A stretch of DNA of 18,495 nucleotides from Cylindrobasidium torrendii FP15055 ss-10 (GCA_000934385.1 KN880811.1:1-18495), one strand, 5' to 3'; shown: positions 1 through 9,912, counted from the stretch's first letter. Translations and numbers: made by a program. Notes: a model not told the origin generated them from the letters alone.

Positions 1-175
1 ATACCTTGAAAGTCAATGTCTTTGGCATATCTTGACCCCAATGTGCGCTCCCACTGTCATCCAAAGTCATCAAACACTTTCATTAATAATCTAAAGTGTC
101 CTAAAGACCTTCAACAACATTGGGAAGGTCATTTCCTTTTGGCAAATTTACTGTGGCAAAGCCGCAAACTTACAA

Positions 176-330
176 GTATACTTGTGCAAGTACTTGCACC
201 TCCGTCAAAACAGGGACCCGGACCCTTGCAATGACTTGGACTTGCGATGACTCACGGGTCTCGGGGGTCATGACTTGCGGGTCCCCGAGGCAAGTCAAGT
301 CAAGTCAAATACTTAAGTATGCACGACTCG
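176..330. repeat. CAAGT/ACTTG-rich repeat patch
   Basis: The pentamer CAAGT is repeated three times in tandem at 291-305, followed by a CAAAT variant. ACTTG/CAAGT words recur in both orientations from about 168 to 310. GGGACCC (213-219) and GGGTCCC (279-285) form a short inverted pair. Dense short repeats of this kind are found in subterminal regions of fungal DNA transposons such as hAT elements, but no terminal repeats, target duplication or transposase can be defined here, so the element class is inference only. Confidence 0.4.
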
Positions 331-1007
331 TGTGAAACTTTAGGGCATGAGTTTGATCCTCACATCTCTCTAAGTGGCATGTCTCTAGGTGGTCAAGCAT
401 GTTGTTCACGCCGTCTACCATGATGGAAAACTTGTCGGCACCAAAAATGTCCGCATACTAGAAGAATGGTTGAATGAGCAAGCTACTTTCTGGTCAACAG
501 ACACTCACTGCCTCCAAGTTATCCAGAAATAGTGCCGTGTTGTTCCTCTGAGTGTTGAGCCATGGTGAATCTCCTACATGGGATTGCACAGCGGTTTGAA
601 CTGTGTTCCCCAGCCGAGCATAAGCCTGTCTGACAGTCTGACTAGAACAAGGTTTTCTTTGTTGGGGATAACTGCAACAATGTTGAATGAGATGACAGGC
701 GGATGAGACAAGGAGCACCCAGAGGAGGAACGTCAAAAGGCGTCCTACAAGACAAGGAGATGCTCCCTTCACAATCATAGTGGCAGACAAGAGGTGTACG
801 GCCCGAGTTCCCCACATCCTATTGCAGATGTTGCTGCTGTCGGCCGATGAGATTTGTGAATGTTAAAACTTAAAATCATGAAAGCCGTTGGATTTGCCTA
901 AGGTGCATAGGATGAAATTGGATTCAAATGCCTTGCCAATGTACGCCTGTGGGGTTTTTTTGTTGGTCCATTTGCGGTCAATTCATACTTTTCAAATCGG
1001 TGAGCAG

Positions 1008-1077
1008 TCGTGAATGAGGCGGGAATGGATCCCAGCCATTCCTGATTTGTTCACGACTCATTCACGAGTTCCATTCC
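1008..1077. repeat. inverted-repeat patch (MITE-like relic)
   Basis: TCGTGAATGAG at 1008-1018 is repeated exactly, in inverted orientation, at 1057-1067. Nested inside is a second hairpin with GGAATGG (1022-1028) against CCATTCC (1036-1042). Another copy of the CATTCC word lies at 1072-1077. The cluster could fold as a cruciform or be the end of a miniature inverted-repeat element. No coding sequence is associated. Confidence 0.4.
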
Positions 1078-1240
1078 GTTTTCATGATAGTTCACGGCTG
1101 CTTATGTCATCACGAGCTCAAGAATCAAAAATCGGGCCGTGTTAAATATTTTTTATTTTTGTCCGACGTGGACACCTAAAATTCCGAGTTAGCTAGATCG
1201 AAACGATTTTTCCGGTTTCGGCGAATCGATTTCAGTTAGA

Positions 1241-1340
1241 GTTCGGTCAGCGGCAGCGCTACCTCTGGCCCCCAAACCACCCATTTTCGGACCAAATCGC
1301 CTCGAACCTTTGGCGGAATTGTCGTAGGTCCTGACCGAAC
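1241..1340. repeat. 100-bp inverted-repeat unit (MITE-like)
   Basis: A perfect 10-bp inverted repeat, GTTCGGTCAG at 1241-1250 and CTGACCGAAC at 1331-1340, bounds a 100-bp unit. The outer flanks also match in part: AGAGTTC near 1238 against GAACTCT near 1358. The unit lies about 100 bp beyond the VPS4 stop codon. No reading frame is inside. It looks like a short non-autonomous element or its footprint. The ends and any target-site duplication cannot be fixed by eye. Confidence 0.35.
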
Positions 1341-1438
1341 CGACCAACCTAACCTTGAACTCTACTGTTCTTGAAGATGTCCCTTGAGCACAAAACAGTA
1401 GGAATTTACTCCATAAGATGTGTATACAAGAACTATAT

Positions 1439-3022
<1,584 letters not shown>

Positions 3023-3099
3023 GATGACAGTGGCGGTGGTGACGGCGCAGAGGAGAGAAGGGTCCGATCACTGTGATCGCAGCTTGGCCGGGGACCACC
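3023..3099. promoter_or_regulatory. VPS4/RPB7 bidirectional promoter, 77 bp
   Basis: Only 77 bp separate the start codons of two divergent housekeeping genes, so both core promoters and both 5' UTRs must lie in this space or inside the neighbouring gene. No TATA box is visible. The region is G-rich on the plus strand. A perfect 15-nt palindrome, CGATCACTGTGATCG at 3065-3079 (7-bp arms around one T), sits near the RPB7 side. Function as a shared operator or as an Inr-type element is inference. Confidence 0.7.
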
Positions 3100-3749
3100 A
3101 TGTTCTTTATTGTAAACTCCCTTCAGAATAGGCCCGAGACGTGCTTCTCATGGATCATTTAGAAAGAATTATCGCACACGATCCTGCTGCATCCGTCGTA
3201 CTTCGGTCCGCGCATGCTGCAGCACCTGGAGACAAAGCTCTACACGGACGTTGAGGGCACCTGCGTGGGCGCATTCGGCTACATCATCGCCGTCGTCTCC
3301 ATCCTCGACATCGGAAAGGGCATGGTGCTCCCCAACACGGGCCAAGCCGAGTTCATCACCCGATACCGTGCCATTGTCTTCAAGCCTTTCAAGGGCGAGG
3401 TTGTCGATGGTCAGGTCACGCAGCTCAGCAAAATGGGCTTTTACGCAGAGTGCGGCCCGCTCACCGTCTTTGTATCCTCACAACTCATTCACCCTGGCTT
3501 GAAATTCGACTCCAACTCAAATCCACCATCATTCGCGTCGGACGAACAGGTGCGCCACGACGCGTCGAATTGACCTCGCTGACCACGCGTAGATTATCGA
3601 AAAAGGGACCTCGGTGCGGTTGAAAATCGTAGGAGCGCGTGTGGATGCAACAGAAATTGTAGGGTGCCCTCCAGCACCCATTCAAATACTCATTGTCCTT
3701 TCAGTTCGCGATTGGAACTATCAAGGAGGACCACTTAGGTGTTGTATAG
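3100..3749 (+). CDS. RPB7: RNA polymerase II subunit Rpb7
   Basis: Exons: 3100-3111, 3163-3549, 3593-3658, 3705-3749; 169 residues against about 171 for yeast and 172 for human Rpb7. The 12-nt first exon encodes only MFFI and splices to KELSHTILLHPSYFGP, the family's N-terminal RNP-like domain. The second half has the S1/OB-fold with FKGEVVDGQVTQ, GPLTVFVS and RLKIVGARVDATEI. The end, AIGTIKEDHLGVV, matches the conserved Rpb7 tail. Known role: Rpb7 pairs with Rpb4 as the stalk of RNA polymerase II, contacts nascent RNA near the exit channel and aids initiation. Introns are 51, 43 and 46 nt. The start was chosen because the conserved KELSH segment is preceded by an in-frame TAG that is itself the intron acceptor, forcing an upstream mini-exon. 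Confidence 0.95.
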
Positions 3750-4467
3750 CGCCCTTCTTTCCTGTCTCAAACCTGCATTCCTTGTTTCTGCTATTCATAT
3801 CTGCATGCTCGCAAATTATTCATTCATTGTTGTCCTCTACTCAATGCGCCCGCTGGAGAACAAAATCATCCACAGCTCATAAACTCGCTAAGTAATACAC
3901 AAGAAACAGGCTAGACGATCATCAAAGGCAGTATGCCAGAAATTGAAGGATTGATCGTGACGATAGTCGTAGCATCGACACAATTAATCCGCCAGAGAGC
4001 GCTCCCAACATGCTCATTTGACACGAGGCTCACACGGTGATTTTTCGCGATTCATCAACCCTTTGATGTATATCTCCATCTACATTGGACAATCCTTCAT
4101 CATGCAAGTTCTCATCTCCCCGTTATTCCGCCAACTTCAAATCGGTTCGAGGCAGGCGGGGACGCTTCTCGTCAAGTCTTGGAGCAAGCAGCGTGGTTGG
4201 CGGCGTAAACGGAGCGCATACCACCGCATTATCGGGTAACAGTATTCTCTCGATGCAAGAGTTTGGCATATGACCCATCGTCAAAGACGACCAAGGAGAC
4301 AGATGGCCTTCCAGGACGGTGACAGTCCCAAGGCTCCAGTCAAATCGATTGCTGTCGCTGTGCACTGTGCATACGGTCTCTTCCAGCAGAAACACCGTGC
4401 TCATTCTCCCAACGTCGTTGCTGCTAAGTTCACCGCCCACTGACGCCAAGTTCGAGCTGGTGGATCC
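3750..4467. other. intergenic, RPB7 3' region and distal LPMO promoter
   Basis: No gene is recognised between the RPB7 stop and the conserved promoter box of the first LPMO gene. It should hold the RPB7 3' UTR and distal upstream control sequences of the LPMO gene. The longest frame, 4123-4542 on the minus strand (139 codons), has no recognisable domain and runs across the LPMO promoter box, so I do not call it a gene. Confidence 0.6.
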
Positions 4468-4505
4468 CCCCGCCGAAATACCCCCGCGAAGGAGACTTGT
4501 CGGAT
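4468..4505 (+). promoter_or_regulatory. conserved upstream box, LPMO gene 1
   Basis: The core GAAGGAGACTTGTCGGAT at 4488-4505 matches 17 of 18 bases of the core in front of the second LPMO gene (6418-6435). Similarity continues leftwards through an ATACCC word and a CCCGMCGA word. A CCCCGC word inside this copy fits the Cre1/CreA consensus on the opposite strand (SYGGRG), but the second copy does not keep it. The box lies 99 bp before the TATA box here. Because flanking non-coding DNA between the paralogues has otherwise diverged, this looks like a retained binding site. Confidence 0.6.
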
Positions 4506-4604
4506 CAAGAAGTTGAAAGAACCATGGAGTGTGCTTCAACAATTCGAACGACGAAATAGACTCGCGACAAAACAGACTCGCTGGGCAACCAACATTCGAC
4601 GGTG

Positions 4605-4612
4605 TATAAAAG
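4605..4612 (+). promoter_or_regulatory. TATA box, LPMO gene 1
   Basis: TATAAAAG at 4605-4612, 42 bp before the start codon at 4647. The paralogue carries the same octamer 46 bp before its start, which implies a very short 5' UTR in both. A TATA-type core promoter fits an inducible secreted enzyme. Confidence 0.75.
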
Positions 4613-4646
4613 CTGGCCTTCGAATGGCAAAGTTCCCCATTGCACT

Positions 4647-5690
4647 ATGTTCTCCACTCTCCTCGTCGTATTCGCTACCGCGTCTCTAGCTCTAGCCCAC
4701 GGAGGTGTCTCTGGGTACGACATTGGCGGTGAGTTGTTTCCTTGCCAAGTTATACCCACTGACTCGTGGTCGAATGTATAGGAAAGAACTACACTGGATT
4801 TGCGCCGTTCAACAGTCCCGATGGCCAGAGTACCATCGAGCGACCCTACAGTCAGTGTTTCTTACTTCTTTTCACAATGATGCTCAACTGTCCTCAGGCT
4901 CGTACGACCCGTATGTGCACGCCCTTCACTGAGATAGCCTCAACTCACTTTTCCCAAGTATCCTTGACGCTACCGATCCGACCATCCACTGCAACAACGA
5001 TGGCAGCGCTGGCGCTGGCCAGCAGACCGCCGAGGTTGAAGCTGGAAGCACCATCACCGCATACTGGAAGTCCGTCTCTCCTCGCTGCCTCTCCCAAATT
5101 TCTACTGACGCAAGCTCTGTTACAGCCAATGGACACACGAAGAAGGCCCTGTCATGGTCTACATGGCCTCCTGCGGCTCCTCCAGCTGCGACTCTGTCAA
5201 CAGCGCCGAAGCCTCCTGGTTCAAAATCGCCGAAACCGGTCTCGTCTCGGGTACGATTGGCGACGGCGTCTGGGGAAACACAGACGTGGTGAAGACACTC
5301 AAGTACGACGCGGTCATCCCCGCGGCACTCGCAGACGGGGACTACCTCATCCGCCATGAACTCCTGGCGTTGCACCAGTCCAATAACCCTCAGTTCTATC
5401 CGGAGTGTGCGCAGCTGACGGTTACGGGTGGTGGAGGTGCTACGCCTGAGGGAAGTTATCTTGTGAAGTTCCCTGGCGGGTATGCGATGAGCGACCCTGG
5501 TGTGACGATTGACATCGACTCGGAGGAGGCGATGACGAACTCGAACTATACCGTGAGTCCAATCCCTTCTCGACAAAGGGCAGACACTGATGAAGCCTTT
5601 CTGTCTAGATTCCTGGACCTCGTACGTTTTGGTTGACCACTTCCATTGCTACATGCTTACTTGTTTACAGCCGTCTGGACCGGTGCTTGA
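4647..5690 (+). CDS. AA9 lytic polysaccharide monooxygenase, copy 1
   Basis: Exons: 4647-4728, 4782-4850, 4898-4910, 4959-5069, 5126-5552, 5609-5621, 5671-5690; 244 residues. Residues 1-17 form a signal peptide ending ALA, so mature protein starts with His18, the N-terminal half of the copper histidine brace. The second ligand is His96 in WTHEEGPV. The second-sphere set is His175 (LLALH), Gln181 and axial Tyr183 (QFYPEC). The tail IPGPPVWTGA resembles that of other AA9 enzymes; there is no CBM1 or linker. Known role: secreted Cu enzymes that oxidatively cleave cellulose and related glycans using H2O2 or O2 with a reductant. Exons 3 and 6 are 13-nt micro-exons. Intron 3 ends in AAG. Intron 6 (5622-5670) is absent from the neighbouring paralogue. 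Substrate and C1/C4 regiospecificity cannot be read from sequence. Confidence 0.93.
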
Positions 5691-6400
5691 AGCGATGCCA
5701 ACAATGCCACAGCAGTGTGCAAGAAATAGCTGTATTTATGTATGAACCTTTGCATGAGTGGAATGTATTTTTGTGCGGTGCACTCCATCGGAACTCGCGT
5801 GCGACGAAGGTCCCAAATTAGGGAAGCCAAGTTCGCTAGCCGTGATTCATTTCACATGCCTATTGCATCGCTGAGTTGAACTTTCCCTGTTGCTCGTTCC
5901 AGCATGTTTCATTCTTAGTACGCCATCCCTCTTCGTCTTTGCATCTAAGGCTGACTGATCTCTCCGGAGTTCCCCCCGATGAACAATCCTCGAGGTTCGA
6001 CGCAGGCTTCTGCCCGCTCTTCTTAGCGCAAAAAGGACATCTCGGGGTAATGTGCAACGCTTCTTGGCCCACACACAAGGGAGTGCGGGGTGAGCTTTAG
6101 ACGCCAGAAGTCGCGACAACAGGCACGGCAATTTAAACTACGACGAGCACCACTTCTAATCTAACTATTCACAGGAACAGCACAATGGGCTCGTAGTCAT
6201 GCTTCAAGCCTTCGGAGGTCTCCTCGGCGAAAATACGGTCAGCTCTCTGTTTTTTCGCTGCATATCCCAATAATCATATTGCCTTTCTCACACTATTGAA
6301 AGAATGTACGACGGCGATGGCCTCCTTTGATATTTTGCGCTGTATTCCGTACCGCAAAAATGTTCACATCGATAGGCTTTTAAGCACAACGCTGGACCTT
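5691..6400. other. intergenic between the two LPMO genes
   Basis: About 0.7 kb with no recognisable gene, holding the 3' UTR of copy 1 and the distal promoter of copy 2. Apart from the promoter box listed next, I see no extended similarity to the region upstream of copy 1, so duplicated non-coding DNA has mostly diverged. Short frames here (for example 5847-6131 on the minus strand) carry no known motif. Confidence 0.6.
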
Positions 6401-6435
6401 TCCCGACGAATACCCGTGAAGGAGGCTTGTCGGAT
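6401..6435 (+). promoter_or_regulatory. conserved upstream box, LPMO gene 2
   Basis: Second copy of the upstream box: TCCCGACGA, then TACCCGTGAA, then the core GAAGGAGGCTTGTCGGAT at 6418-6435. It differs from copy 1 at one core base. Here it lies only 35 bp before the TATA box rather than 99 bp. CCGAC (6402-6406) and GTCGG (6429-6433) form an inverted pair around it. A CCAAT word follows at 6442-6446. Confidence 0.6.
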
Positions 6436-6470
6436 GCAGGTCCAATCATAGGATTGACATCATTCATCGT

Positions 6471-6478
6471 TATAAAAG
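6471..6478 (+). promoter_or_regulatory. TATA box, LPMO gene 2
   Basis: TATAAAAG at 6471-6478, 46 bp before the start codon at 6517, identical to the octamer of the upstream paralogue at nearly the same distance. Confidence 0.75.
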
Positions 6479-6516
6479 CCTCTGTAGTCGAGCCTTGAGT
6501 CTGGCATCGACCTACA

Positions 6517-7511
6517 ATGTTCTCGACTCTCCTCATCGCATTCGCTAGCGCAACTCTTGCTTTGGCGCACGGAGGTGTGACTTCGTACACCATTGCAGGT
6601 ATATACCATTTTTTGGATGTGTTGGAGACGTACGACAGGATACTCATGTCTTTTAGGGACGAACTACACTGGCTGGTCGCCTTACAACTCTGCCAGCGAC
6701 CAAACATCCATCGAGCGCCCATACAGTGCGTTGTCTTTGTGCTTTTCGCCATGATTTGGATTAACAGATTTGCAGGCAGCTTTAACCCGTACATAATTCA
6801 TTGCGATTGCTCTTCAAGCTAACTCACACCGCTTGCGCAGTATTCTCGATGCAGCGGATCCGACTATTCACTGCAACGACGCTGGAACCGCAGGCCCACA
6901 CCAACTGACGGCGGAGGTCAAGGCTGGAAGTAAAATCACTGCGTACTGGAGGTATGTTTCCTCATCTCACTCTCGTAGTCTCTGTCATCTCAAGACCTCA
7001 CTCGCAGCCAATGGACCCACAAGGAAGGTCCAGTCACGGTCTACATGGCCTCCTGCGGTTCCAGCTGCTCCTCCGTCAACAGTGCCAGCGTTTCCTGGTT
7101 CAAGATTGCTGAGACCGGCCTCGTCTCTGGCACGCTCGGTAACGGCGTCTGGGGCAACACGGGCGTCTTTGACACCCTCAAGTACGACGCTGTCATCCCC
7201 GCCGCGCTCGCCGATGGCGAGTACCTCATCCGCCACGAGCTGCTTGCTCTGCACCAGGCCAACACGCCGCAATTCTACCCTGAATGCGCGCAGCTCAAGA
7301 TCACTGGTGGAGGAGGAAAAACACCGTCCGGCAGCTACTTGGCAAAGTTGCCTGGAGCCTACAAGATGAGCGACCCCGGCGTGACCGTTGATATCTACTC
7401 GACCGCGGCGCAGACACAGACAAACTACACTGTGAGTAAAAACTGTGTGTTCGATTGAAACGAGCTAACATTCCATAGGTTCCCGGGCCTGCTGTTTGGA
7501 CCGGTGCTTAA
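6517..7511 (+). CDS. AA9 lytic polysaccharide monooxygenase, copy 2
   Basis: Exons: 6517-6598, 6657-6725, 6776-6788, 6841-6951, 7008-7431, 7479-7511; 243 residues, roughly three-quarters identical to copy 1 by eye. Exons 1-4 have exactly the same lengths and phases in both genes (82, 69, 13 and 111 nt). Signal peptide 1-17; mature His18; second copper ligand His96 in WTHKEGPV; His174, Gln180 and axial Tyr182 in the QFYPEC segment; tail VPGPAVWTGA; no CBM1. Same reaction as copy 1: oxidative cleavage of crystalline polysaccharide outside the cell. One residue is missing in a serine run before the second cysteine of the CGSS.C segment. The last coding exon is uninterrupted, where copy 1 has an extra intron. 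Same strand and tandem order support local duplication. Confidence 0.93.
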
Positions 7512-7653
7512 ATGGGCGCGCACTGTAATGTAAAGGAAACATCAGTATTGTGTATATGTGTGTGGTATTTTGATGTCTAAATTCACGTTTTTGAGGAGCA
7601 TGTATTAATGTAAACCAATGTCTTGCGACTGGTAAGCCAGTGATCGACAGAAG

Positions 7654-7678
7654 ACGCGTCGAAATCGACGTGACGCGT
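7654..7678. promoter_or_regulatory. paired ACGCGT sites upstream of caleosin gene
   Basis: Two ACGCGT hexamers, at 7654-7659 and 7673-7678, flank a small hairpin CGTCG-AAAT-CGACG (7657-7670). ACGCGT is the MluI cell-cycle box recognised by MBF (Mbp1/Swi6-type factors) in ascomycetes. The pair lies about 110-135 bp before the caleosin start and about 145-165 bp after the LPMO stop. Whether it acts in this fungus is inference. Confidence 0.35.
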
Positions 7679-7789
7679 TGTGAGGAGGTCTGAAATGAAT
7701 GACGTGCATTGCGACATCTTCAGACTGCGTAGATGTGAACACTGTGAACCCTGCCGTTAACTTCACCTTGTCCCATCATCACTACCACC

Positions 7790-8493
7790 ATGGCTCCCGG
7801 CATAAGCACAAGCACGTCTCCGACAGTCAGTAACTCTGATATCCAGTGGGGATTCGCAAAGCACGGCAATGGTGTGTCTAAGGTCAAATTCTCACAACCA
7901 CGTGCTTACTACTGTTCGACGCAGCGCCCAGGCCAAAGCGGACAGCACTACAGGCGCATCTATCGTTTTTCGACAGGGACAGCGACGGAATAATTTCACC
8001 TTGGGATACCTACGTCGGCCTCCGCAAGCTTCACTGGGGCATTTTCCTCAGCGTTCTCGGCATGGCCATCATCCATGGTGGGTTCGCCTACTTCACCCAG
8101 CCTCGCATTATCCCCGACCCGCTTTTCCGCATCCATTCGTCTGGAATTTCTGGTGCCATACACGGCTCTACGACCAACGGATACGCTCCCAATGGCGACT
8201 TTGTCCCCGTCAATTTCGACCGCACCTTCAAACTCTATTCGTCTTTGGCCGACAAGAACGGGCTCACCATCTACGACACGATCAGGATGGTCAACCAGCA
8301 GCGCTGTGCGCTCGATTTTTTCGGAACGTTTGCGGCGGTGTTTGAGTGGTTTGCGACGTGGATGGTGCTATGGCCGCTTACAGGCAAGGGAAGCTGGAGC
8401 ACACTTGTAATTCGTAAAGATGATGTTCAGGGGATTTTTGACGGCACTGTGTTTTATAGAGTTGCGGGTGAAGATATACCGGAACATCTCTAG
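7790..8493 (+). CDS. caleosin / heme peroxygenase-like protein
   Basis: Exons 7790-7871 and 7925-8493, one 53-nt intron; 216 residues. The order is that of caleosins: a short N-terminus, a single EF-hand loop D44-R-D-S-D-G-I-I-S-P-W-D55, a hydrophobic stretch (about 65-84) followed by a proline-containing segment (P87, P91, P93), and a C-terminal CALDFFGTFAAVFEW / KDDVQGIFDGTVFY region. His39 before the EF-hand and His107 (in IHGS) are 68 residues apart, the spacing of the two heme-ligand histidines reported for Arabidopsis peroxygenase AtPXG1. Known roles: Ca2+-binding lipid-droplet or ER-membrane protein; several are heme peroxygenases that oxygenate unsaturated fatty acids. The intron call restores the conserved segment TALQAHLSFFDRDSDG. 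It is convergent with the GNAT gene. Confidence 0.9.
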
Positions 8494-8749
8494 AATGGTC
8501 GGACTTGTACACGTAGAGCCTGTCCTTGTTGAAGTATCTCTTGCATCTACCCTCGTGAACCGCGATGCTCATATTCTCCTGTGCTATCGCGGGACTGGGG
8601 AAGAAATGAATTTGCTTATCGGCCGTGGGTTACATAATATTGGTGCCTCTTGAAACTTCCAAATAAGGATAACGAAGATGGGATACACACATCATAGTAG
8701 TACTACAGCAGCTACTAAAGGAGCAAGTCTTGTATCTCCGGGAGCATAA

Positions 8750-9748
8750 CTACTGCGTTGGCCTAGATGTACTCGGCTCATCCCAAGTGAAAAAGGCAAA
8801 CGGGAAAGTGAGGCCTTCGCCCAAAGATGGGAAAGCGGGACAATCCAACCGTTTCCTCAAGTCGAAGCCTTGCTTTGTGTACCACGAAATCTACAGACTT
8901 TTTCTCAGTCCTCCGCTTGCTCCCTGGAATTCAGCACGTACGTTTGACTCTTTAAGCGCGAACAACGTGACGAAAGCGCCGTCTGTCCTGGCTTTTTCGC
9001 GTACCGCACTCAAGAGTTTTGTTCCAATCCCTTTGCCTTGGTATGAGGGCTCTGTCGCCATTACAGAGACATACCAAGAATCATTGAGGACGCGCTTAGA
9101 GGAGGATGAGAATGAGATCATCGATGCAAAGCAGTATAGGTTGTACTTCGTCAGTGATCACGTCCTTTCGCAATGAGGCTTCGACCTCACGATACTATCG
9201 TGGTATGTTAGAACTACAAGAAAACGGCTTAGAGGAATGTACCACCTTCTTCCACCACTCGCGGAACTCGGGGCTTTCTTGGGCCTGATACGCGTCGCGC
9301 CCAGTAAGTGCACGCTCCTCAGCACTAAAATTATCGTAATTGTTGACAAAACCCCCAGGAATAGAGGAATACCGACGTTCTGTTCATACCCTTTCCAGGC
9401 CCAAGTGCCAGCAGAACCCCGATAATATTGCCTCCATTGGCAGCAAAGAAGAAAGTGCCATTGAGCTGTACACTTCTGATCAAAACCATATTGGACTCTC
9501 TCCTCAATTCGTCGGTGAGAGTTGCCTTGGTCGACTCGTACCCCAGATCTGCTCGGAGAAATGGTCGCGTTCAATAAACTGGATCGCAACACACAGCACA
9601 GAACGTACCACCAGCAAATGCACGCTCGAAAAGGTCGGCGATCTCATCAAGCTGAGTGTCTGTCAAAGCCTGATGCAGCAAAGATAAAACTTCGAGGTGG
9701 ATTGTACGCACCTGTGAGCTTTTCGACTGCTCTGATCGTGATAGCCAT
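8750..9748 (-). CDS. GNAT-family N-acetyltransferase
   Basis: Exons (minus): 9748-9712, 9659-9609, 9548-9377, 9324-9243, 9194-9147, 9094-8942, 8890-8750; 227 residues, frame closed across six introns of 48-60 nt. The acetyl-CoA-binding motif A is SWYVSVMATEPSYQGKGIG with the Q149-G-K-G-I-G154 pyrophosphate loop. Motif B follows as ESNISWYTKQGFDL. The N-terminal part (ADLFERAFAGD) and the strand GGNIIGVLLALGPGKG fit fungal GNATs of this size. Known reaction: transfer of an acetyl group from acetyl-CoA to a primary amine; the acceptor cannot be inferred. Intron 5 ends in AAG. Intron 3 uses a weak GTCGGT donor (9376-9325), the least certain junction; it was chosen because it is the only one joining the two supported frames. 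Its promoter faces the next gene. Confidence 0.85.
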
Positions 9749-9882
9749 GGGATAGTCGTCGCCTCTTCGAAAGGCTTGCAACCCCTGACCTAATTATATC
9801 TCTGATAGCCGTAAAACGAGTGAGTGACTCGAACTGTCACCCATGTTGAATAAGTAGACTCGAACTCGATGCCCGTTGCGCC

Positions 9883-9904
9883 CGATCGCGTACATGTGCG
9901 ATCG
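9883..9904. promoter_or_regulatory. inverted repeat between divergent genes
   Basis: CGATCGC (9883-9889) and GCGATCG (9898-9904) form a perfect 7-bp inverted repeat around an 8-nt spacer. It lies in the 287-bp gap between the start codons of the GNAT gene (minus) and the RD-rich gene (plus). The dyad geometry suits a dimeric regulator. A TATATA run follows directly at 9907-9912. Function is inference. Confidence 0.4.
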
Positions 9905-9906
9905 CA

Positions 9907-9912
9907 TATATA
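9907..9912 (+). promoter_or_regulatory. possible TATA element
   Basis: TATATA about 125 bp before the proposed start of the RD-rich gene at 10036. It is the only TATA-like element in the divergent intergenic region. The distance is longer than for the LPMO genes, so this is a weak call. Confidence 0.3.

Larger units (their letters stand above)
1..1438. other. gene-free region with repeat relics
   Basis: No gene is recognised in this 1.4-kb stretch, which lies downstream of VPS4. It is more A/T-rich than the flanking coding DNA. Three patches carry short direct or inverted repeats and are listed separately: about 176-330, 1008-1077 and 1241-1340. The longest reading frames (for example 494-817 on the minus strand, 107 codons) resemble no family I know and lack a convincing start context or introns. 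The most economical reading is decayed non-autonomous transposon DNA in an intergenic region. Confidence 0.6.

Noticed and set aside
494..817. 107-codon minus-strand frame in the gene-free region
   Set aside because: A hydrophobic stretch near the start could look like a signal peptide, but there is no family resemblance and it sits in repeat-rich DNA.
4123..4542. 139-codon minus-strand frame upstream of LPMO copy 1
   Set aside because: It overlaps the promoter box shared with the paralogue and shows no domain; it is better explained as a chance frame.
4926..5576. 216-codon minus-strand frame across LPMO copy 1
   Set aside because: Antisense shadow of the large AA9 exon; a similar shadow exists over copy 2 (6985-7272). 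No recognisable motif.
6288..6794. 168-codon minus-strand frame over the LPMO copy 2 promoter and first exons
   Set aside because: It runs through the TATA box, signal peptide exon and two introns of a well-supported gene on the other strand.
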